DNA of 64,000 bases. It comes from Sergeia podlipaevii. Taxonomy: Eukaryota > Euglenozoa > Kinetoplastea > Trypanosomatida > Trypanosomatidae. Below the pieces are notes generated by a model. The model ran no database searches, was not told where the DNA came from, and worked only from the letters and a program-made list of their open reading frames with translations. Of the stretch, positions 19,036 through 27,589 are shown piece by piece. The position numbers and the translations under genes were made by a program. Numbering within the stretch: position 1 is the first letter of the stretch; every line of letters begins with the position of its first letter. The DNA lies in NCBI GenBank assembly GCA_030849805.1, contig JASANZ010002182.1:1-64000 (forward strand), in the 5' to 3' direction.

Positions 19036-21744
19036 TTACCGCCGGACTCCCTTGCGGATAATGTACTGAAACAGTTGCTGTGCCTGCACACGTGCCCCTT
19101 GCGCAAAGCACCTCTTCACAACAGACTGAAAAGCCACCTCTGACGTCGAAACGTGGCGTTCTTCACACATCTCCATGAAGAGTGAGAGTGAAACTTGCCA
19201 TGACGGACCCGGCGCAGGTGCTTGTTCAAGTGCGTACTGCACCGCATCATGCACCTGTGCAGTGGGCACGTAGAGGTGCTGTCGACGGGGATCTCTCAAA
19301 AGTACTTGAAGAGAGTGCAGCGCCTGCTGCCAACTACCCTCGACCGCATGCAGTTTGGCTAAATGCGCATAAGACTCGTTCTCAATGGGGGAAGAATCGG
19401 GTGTTGAGGGGAATGTGGACGAGGAGCCCAGATCAACAGCAGTTCTCCTCGGCACAGCTGCAGCTTCATCGAGTAGGGCTTGGAGGTACCTCTCAGCTTC
19501 CGCCGCGGTACGCGCAGCTTGAATTAGGTAATTGTGTGCCCGCCACAGCGTCTGTGAGTTATAGTACTTGGACATCGTCATGCTAATGAGGAGCCCTTCT
19601 GAGGCCTCCACTTGATGGTTCTCGCTGAAGAGACGCATGAGAGAAAGCACAAGATCAGGGCGATACATCATTGCGCGCTGTCTGCCGTAATTCGCGCCAG
19701 TGCCATCGCTTCCGTCTTGCCAATGGGCTAGGTGGTGCCGCTGTTGCTGCACAAGAGCAGCAGCCTCTTGCCACCTTCCACCAGTTACGCATACACGCAA
19801 AAAGCTGTGCACCGCGGGTCCATCCGACAGCAATGAAATCCCGTGCTGCTCAATGAGTCGCTGCGCATAGCCAAGTGCGAGCTCCCACTGTGTTCTCAAG
19901 GCCTGGCAGACGTGATGAACCGTAATTGCATTTGCCCTCAAAAGCGGCTGGCACGCCATGCTCGACCCCGCGTCCGCTTCATACCCTTCTGGAGGTGAAG
20001 CAGCAGTCACAGGTGGTAGCATGGTCTTATCCACAATAGCACACGCCTGCTGCCAGTAGGATTCCGAATTGAGAGAAAGTAGTCCCAGAGCATCATTCAC
20101 CACTGCAGGGGAGCTAAAATGTACGTTATGAATGTCGGCAGCTGCGAGGACAGCCAGCATGCTTTCTGAGAGCGATTCCGTAGCGGCCCCGTCCTTCGCC
20201 AAAATAGTTGCTTGCAAAAAAGGAAAGGAATTCTCTCCTGAAGATGAGGAGGTTATGTAGGCGCGTTTGATGTGTTTCTCGCTCTTGTGCGTTCTACGAG
20301 AACCCACTACTTCTTTTCTTTCCCCCACGCCACAGGCCTCCCCCCGTGCAGCTGCGCAGTGTATCTCGAGTGCTGCGTGATACATGGCCCTCACCACACC
20401 CGTCACATCCATCTCTGTCCACACTTCCGGTGGAAGTGCCCGTAGACACGTCAGCGCCTCTTTCCACTGTCGACGCCGGCTATGAATTTCTAGCCGCAGC
20501 GCCAACGCGGCTGGGGAGCAGCAATAAACCGTGGGATCAACAGTCTCGGTCTCGCCGACACTATATAAGCTTCCTATAACATCACTACTTTTGCAACGCA
20601 AAGATACACACATATCACCTTCATTATTGGCAAATGCTTCTCCCTGAACAGCTAACGGTAATGGCATTGAGAGAAGCTCTAAAGACCCTTGCCAGTCCCC
20701 TTCATCTCTCCACCGCTCTCGCGCAATGCGCACCGTTGCCTCCTCGTCTAAAAAGGTACGCAGTTTGCGGTGTCGGCTACTGGCAAAAAACAGCGATGTG
20801 CCTTTTCCTGCAGTAGTAGTAGTAGTAGTAGTAGCACTGCTCCTGCCAGCTCTGCCACCACCATTAGCAACCGAAGCAGCGGCTGCTCCACTGATCACAG
20901 ATTGTGGCCCTGGAGAGTAAAACAGTCTCGTGGCTGCTTCTGAGGCGCATGAACTCTCCGCAGAAAAGAGAAGCATCGCCTTGACGAGGCCCCGTAGTTT
21001 TTTGCGGATTGTGCTTTGAGAGGGACTTGGTGGGACAAAAGATGCGGAAGTGCGCACAGGCGAAGCGCGTGAAGCCTCCATAACATTTCCACAGTGCTTT
21101 CCTCTTGAGAAAGAAGGGGAAGAGAAGCGCCTATCGTAGCTATCGTGCTGCGAGAAGGCATCCTCAAGCAGCTCAATTAGCGGAGGCAGCTCCTCTCCCG
21201 CTGCAAGTCCCACATGCACCAGGGTGATTTCGTCTGAGCACGATAGATTGCTACTAAGAGTACATTTTGCCCTCTGCACCTCCTCTCTATGAACGACTGC
21301 GGCAGCGGCGCCACTACCGTTAACATGACTAGCGCTACAGCTCACAAGTTTATTATTGCTTCTACGATAGCTAGAGTACGGATGATTGGGTTGTCGTGCC
21401 GCCTGCTCAGTCTCCGCGGCGGCTTGCAGCACTGCATCAAAGCGACCCTGCCGGTACGCTCTAAGAGGGTCACTGAAAGCACTACCAGCATTTTGCTGTG
21501 AGTGCGTGACAAGAGATGGCGTCGTGCTAAAAGAAACCACAACATGCTCAGGTGGTCGAAAGACTCCTTCTACCTTCGCATGCTGGACAGCGTTACCAGC
21601 GCTAGTACTCACACTACTATTGTGGACATCTCTTTTTTCTTCATTCCCTTCCTTTGTATTGCTGTTGGACATGTTGTCGCCAATACTGATTTTGGTGCAG
21701 CACCTAGGAGAACTAGCGTGGCTTGTGTCACAGTGCTTGCTCAT
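19036..21744 (-). CDS. Pentatricopeptide-repeat-like protein, 902 aa
   Basis: The frame opens at 21756 with a GTG; the first ATG is at 21744, only 15 nt after a strong acceptor, so I take that. The second half is a series of helix-turn-helix units with the feel of PPR or related alpha-solenoid repeats, e.g. DGPAVHSFLRVCVTGGRWQEAAALV, YAHLAKLHAVEGSWQQALHSLQVL, and SEVAFQSVVKRCFAQGARVQAQQLFQYII. Kinetoplastids have many PPR proteins that bind mitochondrial RNAs, so a mitochondrial RNA role is likely but not shown. The N-terminal third is Ser/Thr-rich with poly-Thr and poly-Ala tracts and no clear mitochondrial presequence: MSKHCDTSHASSPRCC is unusual for one. An alternative is a cytosolic alpha-solenoid protein. 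Confidence 0.75.
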   Translation of the reverse strand: MSKHCDTSHASSPRCCTKISIGDNMSNSNTKEGNEEKRDVHNSSVSTSAGNAVQHAKVEGVFRPPEHVVVSFSTTPSLVTHSQQNAGSAFSDPLRAYRQGRFDAVLQAAAETEQAARQPNHPYSSYRRSNNKLVSCSASHVNGSGAAAAVVHREEVQRAKCTLSSNLSCSDEITLVHVGLAAGEELPPLIELLEDAFSQHDSYDRRFSSPSFSRGKHCGNVMEASRASPVRTSASFVPPSPSQSTIRKKLRGLVKAMLLFSAESSCASEAATRLFYSPGPQSVISGAAAASVANGGGRAGRSSATTTTTTTAGKGTSLFFASSRHRKLRTFLDEEATVRIARERWRDEGDWQGSLELLSMPLPLAVQGEAFANNEGDMCVSLRCKSSDVIGSLYSVGETETVDPTVYCCSPAALALRLEIHSRRRQWKEALTCLRALPPEVWTEMDVTGVVRAMYHAALEIHCAAARGEACGVGERKEVVGSRRTHKSEKHIKRAYITSSSSGENSFPFLQATILAKDGAATESLSESMLAVLAAADIHNVHFSSPAVVNDALGLLSLNSESYWQQACAIVDKTMLPPVTAASPPEGYEADAGSSMACQPLLRANAITVHHVCQALRTQWELALGYAQRLIEQHGISLLSDGPAVHSFLRVCVTGGRWQEAAALVQQQRHHLAHWQDGSDGTGANYGRQRAMMYRPDLVLSLMRLFSENHQVEASEGLLISMTMSKYYNSQTLWRAHNYLIQAARTAAEAERYLQALLDEAAAVPRRTAVDLGSSSTFPSTPDSSPIENESYAHLAKLHAVEGSWQQALHSLQVLLRDPRRQHLYVPTAQVHDAVQYALEQAPAPGPSWQVSLSLFMEMCEERHVSTSEVAFQSVVKRCFAQGARVQAQQLFQYIIRKGVRR

Positions 21745-22469
21745 ATTGAGAATCACTATCTGTGGGCGGAAGAAAAAAAAAAAAGCACAACGATTATGCC
21801 AAGCCCCTTCTCTGTGTCAAGTTAATAGACTATTTCTGTAATTAATCATACAAAAAAAGAAAAATAATGAAAAAGAAACGCAAGTGAGCCGTTCCACCCA
21901 CCACGTTTTTACTTCTCAGTCGTCGCTATGAATGGATTGCAAAAATAATAATAAAAATAATAATAAAAAAAGAGATTTGAAAAATTAATGTATAAAAAAC
22001 TTTCGCTTCATTTAAGTGCAAAGTTTACCTGCACGTAGATGAAGAAACGCCCACAACACCACACAGTAAAATATATATATATAAACGGACGGAACAAAAG
22101 GTCTGCGCACCTTCAATGGCTATCAAACAAACAATTAAAAATAAAAAAAAGGAAAAAAAAGAGAAAATGAGAAAGAAATGAGGTGATAGATATCATAGAA
22201 TAGCATGTATCGAAAATAAATCAAGAATACCATATACATATATACATATATATGTATCCCTCCCCCTTTCCCCAAAAAAGAAGAAAAAAGCCGCATTTCT
22301 TTTGCATAGATCAGCAAACATTATAACAAGCTGCAACTATCAACAGTAAGAAAAGAATAATGAATAAATGCAACGCTACTATAAGTTTCCTTTTTGGTCA
22401 TATACGAGGTAAAAGGAGTACTTTTTTCTTCTATCTTTTATTTCTCTTGGAAATTCCCCAGTTGTATCA
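21745..22469. other. Intergenic, no gene seen
   Basis: AT-rich spacer with A-runs and TA microsatellites around 22070-22090 and 22222-22252. Confidence 0.75.
21760..21761 (-). promoter_or_regulatory. Predicted spliced-leader acceptor AG, 15 nt before ATG
   Basis: A 12-T run then CTTCCGCCCAC precede the AG on the coding strand. It lies above the GTG at 21756 and supports the ATG at 21744. Confidence 0.75.
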
Positions 22470-23351
22470 TCAGTTGTCGTACAAGTCCTTCGCCATCTGT
22501 CTGCGGCGTCGGCCAGAAATCACATTGCCCTCCTCGTCCTCCTTGGGGGCGGGGTGGGTTACCTTGAAGATCATCGCCGCACCCACCGCACCCACCGCAG
22601 GTGCGGCCCAGTACACCCACAAATGCAGAAGAGGCGAGACATAGCCGGCTGCGATGAGCTTCGTTAGCTGGAGGGCGGTGGCCGCCGCAGGATTAAAGGT
22701 GCCGCCTGATACCCCACCAACTGCGTACTCGGCAGCAAGGTAAAAGAGCCCCACAGCCAGTCCAGCGTACTGATGGCCACGTCTCTGAGAGTAGCCAACG
22801 TGAAGAACTATCGTCACCAGCAACGCGGTCATGACTGCCTCGGTGATGAACGACACGAACACATAAGTGGCAAGATTGCGATATACTTGCGGCGCCGGCA
22901 GATGGCGTGTGGTACCGCTAACAATGATACCAAGTCCTGATCCAAGAAAGGCACCTACTACTTGCGCGATCCAGTACGACGTCGCCTCATCCAGTTGCAT
23001 GCCGTGCGTCATCACCACTGCAAAGGTCACGGCAGGGTTAAAATGGCCACCAGAAATGTAGCCAAAGGTAAAAATGAGTACGCACAGAATAAAGCCTTCA
23101 GCGAGCGGGGCCAAGTTGCGCGTGTGAGAGCGACCGTCAATCGCAGATATGCCACAACTCACCTCTGCGAGAGAGATAGTGGCGAGAAAGATGAATGTGC
23201 CAACGCCTTCCACAATCCACCGCGCAGAGAATCTAGATATAGGCCTGAAGGGGACTTTCTCGTTGAGAAACGGCCTGGTAGGTAGCTGCGACGCTGCCAC
23301 CTCTGTCTGTGCTACCGGCGACGATGGAGTCAATAAAGGAGAGGTGGGCAT
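22470..23351 (-). CDS. Aquaporin/aquaglyceroporin, 293 aa
   Basis: This is a major intrinsic protein (MIP) of normal size. The first NPA box is GGHFNPAVT (N105-P106-A107), the second GGTFNPAAAT (N220-P221-A222), with about six membrane segments between and around them. The frame opens at 23408 with TTG; the ATG at 23351 sits 33 nt after an acceptor, so it is the start. MIPs carry water or small solutes such as glycerol through a pore in which an Arg normally follows the second NPA and closes the aromatic/arginine filter. Here the residue after NPA is Ala (A223), and the filter position twelve before the second Asn is Glu by my hand alignment. The tail is charged (PKEDEEGN then GRRRRQ). In trypanosomatids MIPs act at the plasma membrane, flagellum, contractile vacuole or acidocalcisome; which one is open. 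A second MIP gene lies upstream. Confidence 0.93.
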   Translation of the reverse strand: MPTSPLLTPSSPVAQTEVAASQLPTRPFLNEKVPFRPISRFSARWIVEGVGTFIFLATISLAEVSCGISAIDGRSHTRNLAPLAEGFILCVLIFTFGYISGGHFNPAVTFAVVMTHGMQLDEATSYWIAQVVGAFLGSGLGIIVSGTTRHLPAPQVYRNLATYVFVSFITEAVMTALLVTIVLHVGYSQRRGHQYAGLAVGLFYLAAEYAVGGVSGGTFNPAAATALQLTKLIAAGYVSPLLHLWVYWAAPAVGAVGAAMIFKVTHPAPKEDEEGNVISGRRRRQMAKDLYDN

Positions 23352-23888
23352 GACGTGATAGAGCGCACACGCGCAAACGCTCACCTGCAGTGTATACAAA
23401 TTCAACAAGGAAAAAAAGTAGATGTGGGAGGTAAAAGGAAAAGAAAAAACTATCTTTAATCAGCACTTTCTTCAACTTTCCCTTTTCTTTCTTCAATACA
23501 GTTGCAAGCAGAAAGCGATAATGAAAAAAAAAGTGAAAACAAACGTTAGAACGCAAAATGAAAAAGCGACAACGAGGAATCACGCATATAACAACAATAA
23601 ATATGACCAAAAAAAAGGCCTCTCATAGAAATCAATTGTAGATGTGTGTTTCCATATATACGGCAGAACAACAACAACAAAAAAAAAACATACCCAGTAT
23701 GCGTGGCGGCTTGCTTGTGCAAAGCAATTTAGTGGAGGTGCATTAGTATAGCAAACGAGAAGAAAAAAAAAAGTAAATAGATGTCTGACAGTATAGCACA
23801 TGCCATTCAACAACGATACACAAAAAAAAAAGAAGAAGACCACCACTATATGCATACAGCAGCAGGAACTTCGTACAATCGAATTCTC
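23352..23888. other. Intergenic, no gene seen
   Basis: Spacer between the two aquaporin genes with A-runs and short ACA repeats. Confidence 0.75.
23385..23386 (-). promoter_or_regulatory. Predicted spliced-leader acceptor AG
   Basis: The coding strand has two long C/T tracts and no AG until this CAG, giving a 33-nt 5' UTR and excluding the TTG at 23408. Confidence 0.7.
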
Positions 23889-25340
23889 CTATACAACCAC
23901 CGCGTGTACAGGGGAACCTCCATATTGTGGTTCCATGTGCTGCTGCTCCTCCTCGTACTCCTCATCGCTTTCCTCACCACCGTAAGCGTACCTTAGCGCG
24001 GCAGGCACCTCAGGTCCAATCACTTCAGTATCCCCTAGCGCGTGCGTTGTGGTGGGCTGTTGCATCTGTGAAAAGAGTAGAGCTGCGAGTGCAGACCCGA
24101 CAATTGGTGCGAGCCAGTAGATCCAAAACGTCTTGAGATCCGCGCAGTTGCCAGTGAGGCACACCGCCAGCTGCAGCCCTGTGGCCGCGGCGGGGTTAAA
24201 AGCACCGCCAGAAATACGGCCGACACTAGAGGAGCCCGCAGCCATGGTCATCCCTACTGCAAAGCCGTAAAAAAAGTTTCCTGATTGCCTCGAGTAACCC
24301 ACGTTCAGCACAACAATAACAATAGCAAATGTATAGATCATTTCTGAAAAAATGCCAGAAGAAACGTAGCTGTTGCTCACAGAAGGCACAAAGATGTCCG
24401 CGCTGGCTTGAAACAGCATGGCTGTCAGTCCTGCGACAATCGAAGCACAAAGCTGGCATAGTATATACCCAAAACATTGGGTAAGATCCATTTTCCTAAG
24501 TAAGAACACGGCAATTGAAATGGCAGGGTTGAAGTGAGCGCCAGACACGTAGGCGAACGTGAAGACCATACTTGTGAACACAAACCCAATTGGCACCGCG
24601 GTCATGTTGGTGTCGTCCGCCGTGTCAAATATGCTCTGGTTACGCACACTAGTGAGAGAAAGGATGAGCACCCACGCAAAGGTTCCAATAGCCTCTGCAA
24701 TGTAGCAGCCAAACATGGGATGCAGACGCACCCAGTCAGGCACGGCAAAGAAATCAAAATCCGCACGCACCTTCATAAGGGCGGCCTGCTTCTGCGCATA
24801 AAGCCGAGCTAACTCACGCGCGCTCAGTTCCTCCTCCTTGTGCACACCATCCTTGTCCACCACAACTGGAATCCCCTCCCTCTCCTCCGTACGCCACACA
24901 ACAGGTGTATGCTTGCGTGCGGGCCGTGTCATGCTCGTGCTTGCACCAAAGTTTACCCTGCCCTCTACCTCCTCCTCATGCTGATCCCGCCATCTCACCG
25001 TGCCTTTGGGGGCAAAAAGTGCGCTGCTTCTACGAGAGCATGCGTACAGTGAAGGCACATCCTCCTCGTCGTCATTGCCATTATTGTTGTAGGGAGGCTT
25101 TGCAGCACTCTCTTCCTCCCGTTCAATAAGGTCATCATGTGCTGGCACGAAAGGGGTGTTCTGAACGGCATCCGCAGTATTGTGACCTTGTGCTGTAGCT
25201 GGAACGACGTATGTGGAAGGCAGGCGCAGAGGCTGCCTTTGCATCTGCGCCGAGGGCTGCTGCAAGGATGCAGAAGAGTTTGCGTCCTGGGGTGCGCCAG
25301 AACTAAATCCGTTTCCAAAGCCGTCAGCACTGGACGACAT
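23889..25340 (-). CDS. Aquaporin with a long acidic N-terminal extension, 483 aa
   Basis: The frame reaches 25520 but the ATG at 25340 follows a good acceptor and the 60 codons before it are UTR-like, so it is taken as the start. Residues 1 to about 205 are hydrophilic, Gln/Ser/Glu-rich and probably disordered, far longer than the usual MIP N-terminus. The MIP domain follows: first NPA at N271-P272-A273 (SGAHFNPAIS), second at N382-P383-A384 (SGGAFNPAAAT). As in the neighbouring gene the residue after the second NPA is Ala (A385) rather than Arg, and by hand alignment the His position of the filter is Ser. The acidic C-terminus carries ESDEEYEEEQQH. The long extension could be a targeting or regulatory part; kinetoplastid aquaporins are known on acidocalcisomes and contractile vacuoles. 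Sequence similarity to the neighbouring MIP is modest, so the pair is old or of separate origin. Confidence 0.93.
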   Translation of the reverse strand: MSSSADGFGNGFSSGAPQDANSSASLQQPSAQMQRQPLRLPSTYVVPATAQGHNTADAVQNTPFVPAHDDLIEREEESAAKPPYNNNGNDDEEDVPSLYACSRRSSALFAPKGTVRWRDQHEEEVEGRVNFGASTSMTRPARKHTPVVWRTEEREGIPVVVDKDGVHKEEELSARELARLYAQKQAALMKVRADFDFFAVPDWVRLHPMFGCYIAEAIGTFAWVLILSLTSVRNQSIFDTADDTNMTAVPIGFVFTSMVFTFAYVSGAHFNPAISIAVFLLRKMDLTQCFGYILCQLCASIVAGLTAMLFQASADIFVPSVSNSYVSSGIFSEMIYTFAIVIVVLNVGYSRQSGNFFYGFAVGMTMAAGSSSVGRISGGAFNPAAATGLQLAVCLTGNCADLKTFWIYWLAPIVGSALAALLFSQMQQPTTTHALGDTEVIGPEVPAALRYAYGGEESDEEYEEEQQHMEPQYGGSPVHAVVV

Positions 25341-25716
25341 TCTATATGACGAACAACAGTAATTATAATAACTTTTGCTCGAACCGCTTTTAAAATGTTT
25401 TGCGTGTATAAGCAATACAAATATAAATGGCGCGCTTTCTAAATGATATTTTATTCCTTTTCCGGTTTTCTCAAAACGACAAAAATGAAATTCTTTTGCA
25501 AAGAGGGGAAAAAAAAACAAAGATCAACAAAGACCAACGCAAGATAAAGGTCAGGAAGAATAATGGAAAAAGAGCTTCATGAGGGATATGGCCTCAAAAT
25601 ATCAATTCACATTTGAAACATTAAATTTTCTCTCTCTCTTTTCTTCCGGGTGTTGCATAGTGAGCATACGTGCACACAATAAAGAAGAAGAAGCAAGCTT
25701 TACTCCTCCTTGCCTT
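25341..25716. other. Intergenic, no gene seen
   Basis: Short spacer with the acceptor of the extended aquaporin gene and the 3' UTR of the gene above. Confidence 0.75.
25492..25493 (-). promoter_or_regulatory. Predicted spliced-leader acceptor AG
   Basis: A C/T-rich run with a long T stretch precedes this AG on the coding strand; 5' UTR 151 nt to the ATG at 25340. Confidence 0.6.
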
Positions 25717-27171
25717 TCACGGAAACATAACATTTCCATTGGCAATCTTGCACCCTTTCATTAGCAGCCACTGATGCAGCTCAGCTTGCGATTCCCTGAA
25801 CCACTTTGCCGCCTCTGCCTTGGTCTTGGGATCCTTTGCTTTCGCCGAGATATCTGCGTACACCGTAAGCTGCTTCAACACAAGCTTCTCCAGCTCCCTA
25901 GTAGTCGCCGCAGGTTGTCCTTGCTTCTTGAGCTCCTCTAGCACTAACGTGGCGGACTCCGCAATGGTCGCGCATGCACGGTTGCTGATCACTACTACTG
26001 GTGGCTGTGCTGCAGCAACAGCAGAGACAGTCGGCTTCAACGGTGTTGTTGTTGTTGCTGTCGTTCTTGGCGTTGTCTTTATCTTTGTGCCGACTTGTGA
26101 AGGGGATAATGCTGATTTCTGTGCCTGCGCTCCAGCGGTTGTATTGCTGCCAGTACTATCAAATGATAAATCGGGTAGCTTCTTGTGTAGTGCCAGGCGC
26201 GAGGGAGGCGCCATGGGGCCAGCAAGAGGAAGCCTGCCAGTGTATTTCCCATATGCGGCTGTTGCTGCCCTGACAGCAGCGAGAGCCTGAGAAGGTGTGA
26301 GCTCCAGCTTTACAGCCTTCTTGCGGGGCTCGCCGCGGTTGTCCTCAGAGTTACTTTCCGCTTCCTCCTCTTCCGCCGCAGCAATCTGTGAAAGACCTGC
26401 AGTCAAGCTGTTACCGCCACCACCGCTTGCTGAGTTCTCCACGGCGTCCATTGTTTTCCAGTCGCGCTTGTTAAACTTTGTGGTGGGAACAGAAAGCCAG
26501 TTATTAGAAATAGACTCTGTTTCTGCGTCTGCGCCTAGCGTAGCAGAAGGAGCAGTAGTTCGCTCATAGCGCAGCTGAAGCAGAGGACGCTGCAGTAGAT
26601 GTGCCGTGTATGTCTTTTCCTCCGCAACACTCCCGCCGCTGCCATTTGCAGAGGAGCTGCTAGAAGGCAACTCTAGCATGACGCACGCAAGATGTTCATA
26701 TTCAGCGAAGGGAACGGAGACGAGACGAATTCCTTCCTCTGAGCCTGTAACGCCTGCAGCAGCACAGTTGAGGCGGCTTGGCTCGTACATCCTTTTCCTT
26801 TTAGTCTTCCCCTCTGTCTTCTTGCCCGAGTTGTTGGGGTTGATCCCAAGCACCTTGGCGTCTGTCCCATCGTGTTCATCATCGAAATCGCTAGGAACCT
26901 CCTCCTCCTCCTCAACTATCCCAGCAGAGGAACGGACTAGCACGCGCATATGTGCCGGGGCCGTCTTGCATTCTACGCTAGGCACAAAAGAAAGGAGTCG
27001 CACAGGCACGTCTGACACCGACTTACCACCAGTGGATACAATAGGAAAGTAGCGTACAACAACTGGCATGTGCCGCAACTGTGCCAGCTTGGCGGCGTAC
27101 TCGGCGTCTGCCTGACGCAAGTACTCGGGCTGTTTCACTGTCGGCACCAACCCTAGTTGCTTCGGTATCAT
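25717..27171 (-). CDS. Hypothetical protein, 484 aa
   Basis: I do not recognise a family. Two globular-looking parts are seen. The first (residues 1-110, MIPKQLGLVPTVKQPEYL...) contains a beta-rich segment VVVRYFPIVSTGG and RLLSFVPSVE. Then comes an acidic stretch EEEEEVPSDFDDEHDG and a lysine-rich, NLS-like KKTEGKTKRKR. A second hydrophobic part (about 155-230) follows, then a Ser/Ala/Thr/Lys disordered region and a helical C-terminal end (about 405-484) with alternating Lys/Glu/Ala. Such a plan fits a nuclear or chromatin-associated protein, but that is a guess. The predicted splice acceptor lies only two nt before the ATG, so the real start could be a downstream Met (for instance Met35). 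Confidence 0.72.
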   Translation of the reverse strand: MIPKQLGLVPTVKQPEYLRQADAEYAAKLAQLRHMPVVVRYFPIVSTGGKSVSDVPVRLLSFVPSVECKTAPAHMRVLVRSSAGIVEEEEEVPSDFDDEHDGTDAKVLGINPNNSGKKTEGKTKRKRMYEPSRLNCAAAGVTGSEEGIRLVSVPFAEYEHLACVMLELPSSSSSANGSGGSVAEEKTYTAHLLQRPLLQLRYERTTAPSATLGADAETESISNNWLSVPTTKFNKRDWKTMDAVENSASGGGGNSLTAGLSQIAAAEEEEAESNSEDNRGEPRKKAVKLELTPSQALAAVRAATAAYGKYTGRLPLAGPMAPPSRLALHKKLPDLSFDSTGSNTTAGAQAQKSALSPSQVGTKIKTTPRTTATTTTPLKPTVSAVAAAQPPVVVISNRACATIAESATLVLEELKKQGQPAATTRELEKLVLKQLTVYADISAKAKDPKTKAEAAKWFRESQAELHQWLLMKGCKIANGNVMFP

Positions 27172-27589
27172 TTCTAAAGAGAAAGAGAGAAAAGAAGCGG
27201 AACTATTGCGTATATTATTGTTTCTTCGTTGTTAATATATGCATAAAAACAAAAGCCACGAGCTTCCCCTGAAGACAAATATTCTTTAAAGGATAGACAC
27301 AAAGGGGTTCTACCCACTCTCCAACAACAACAATGTCCTTTTTTATTGAAAATGTGTTCGATGTGAAACACGGCGCTAAGCAAGATAATGAAAAAGGCAA
27401 GAGGGAGGAGGGGGCATTAGTCCTTGGTACGATAAAAACAGGGCAAAAACAAGAAAAAATATCAAAGTAAATCAATTTGGAGCAACGCACCTCAGCGCAT
27501 CACATCAGTCGGTTTTGAAAATTTTATAATAATAATCAGCAACAACAACAAAAAAAATGGAGTTCAATAGCAACACGGCGACTGCTTAA
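27172..27589. other. Intergenic, no gene seen
   Basis: AT-rich spacer; no protein-like frame. Confidence 0.75.
27174..27175 (-). promoter_or_regulatory. Predicted spliced-leader acceptor AG, 2 nt before ATG
   Basis: CTTCTTTTCTCTCTTTCTCTTT then AG on the coding strand is the purest tract in the window. It leaves a 5' UTR of two nucleotides. Confidence 0.65.
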
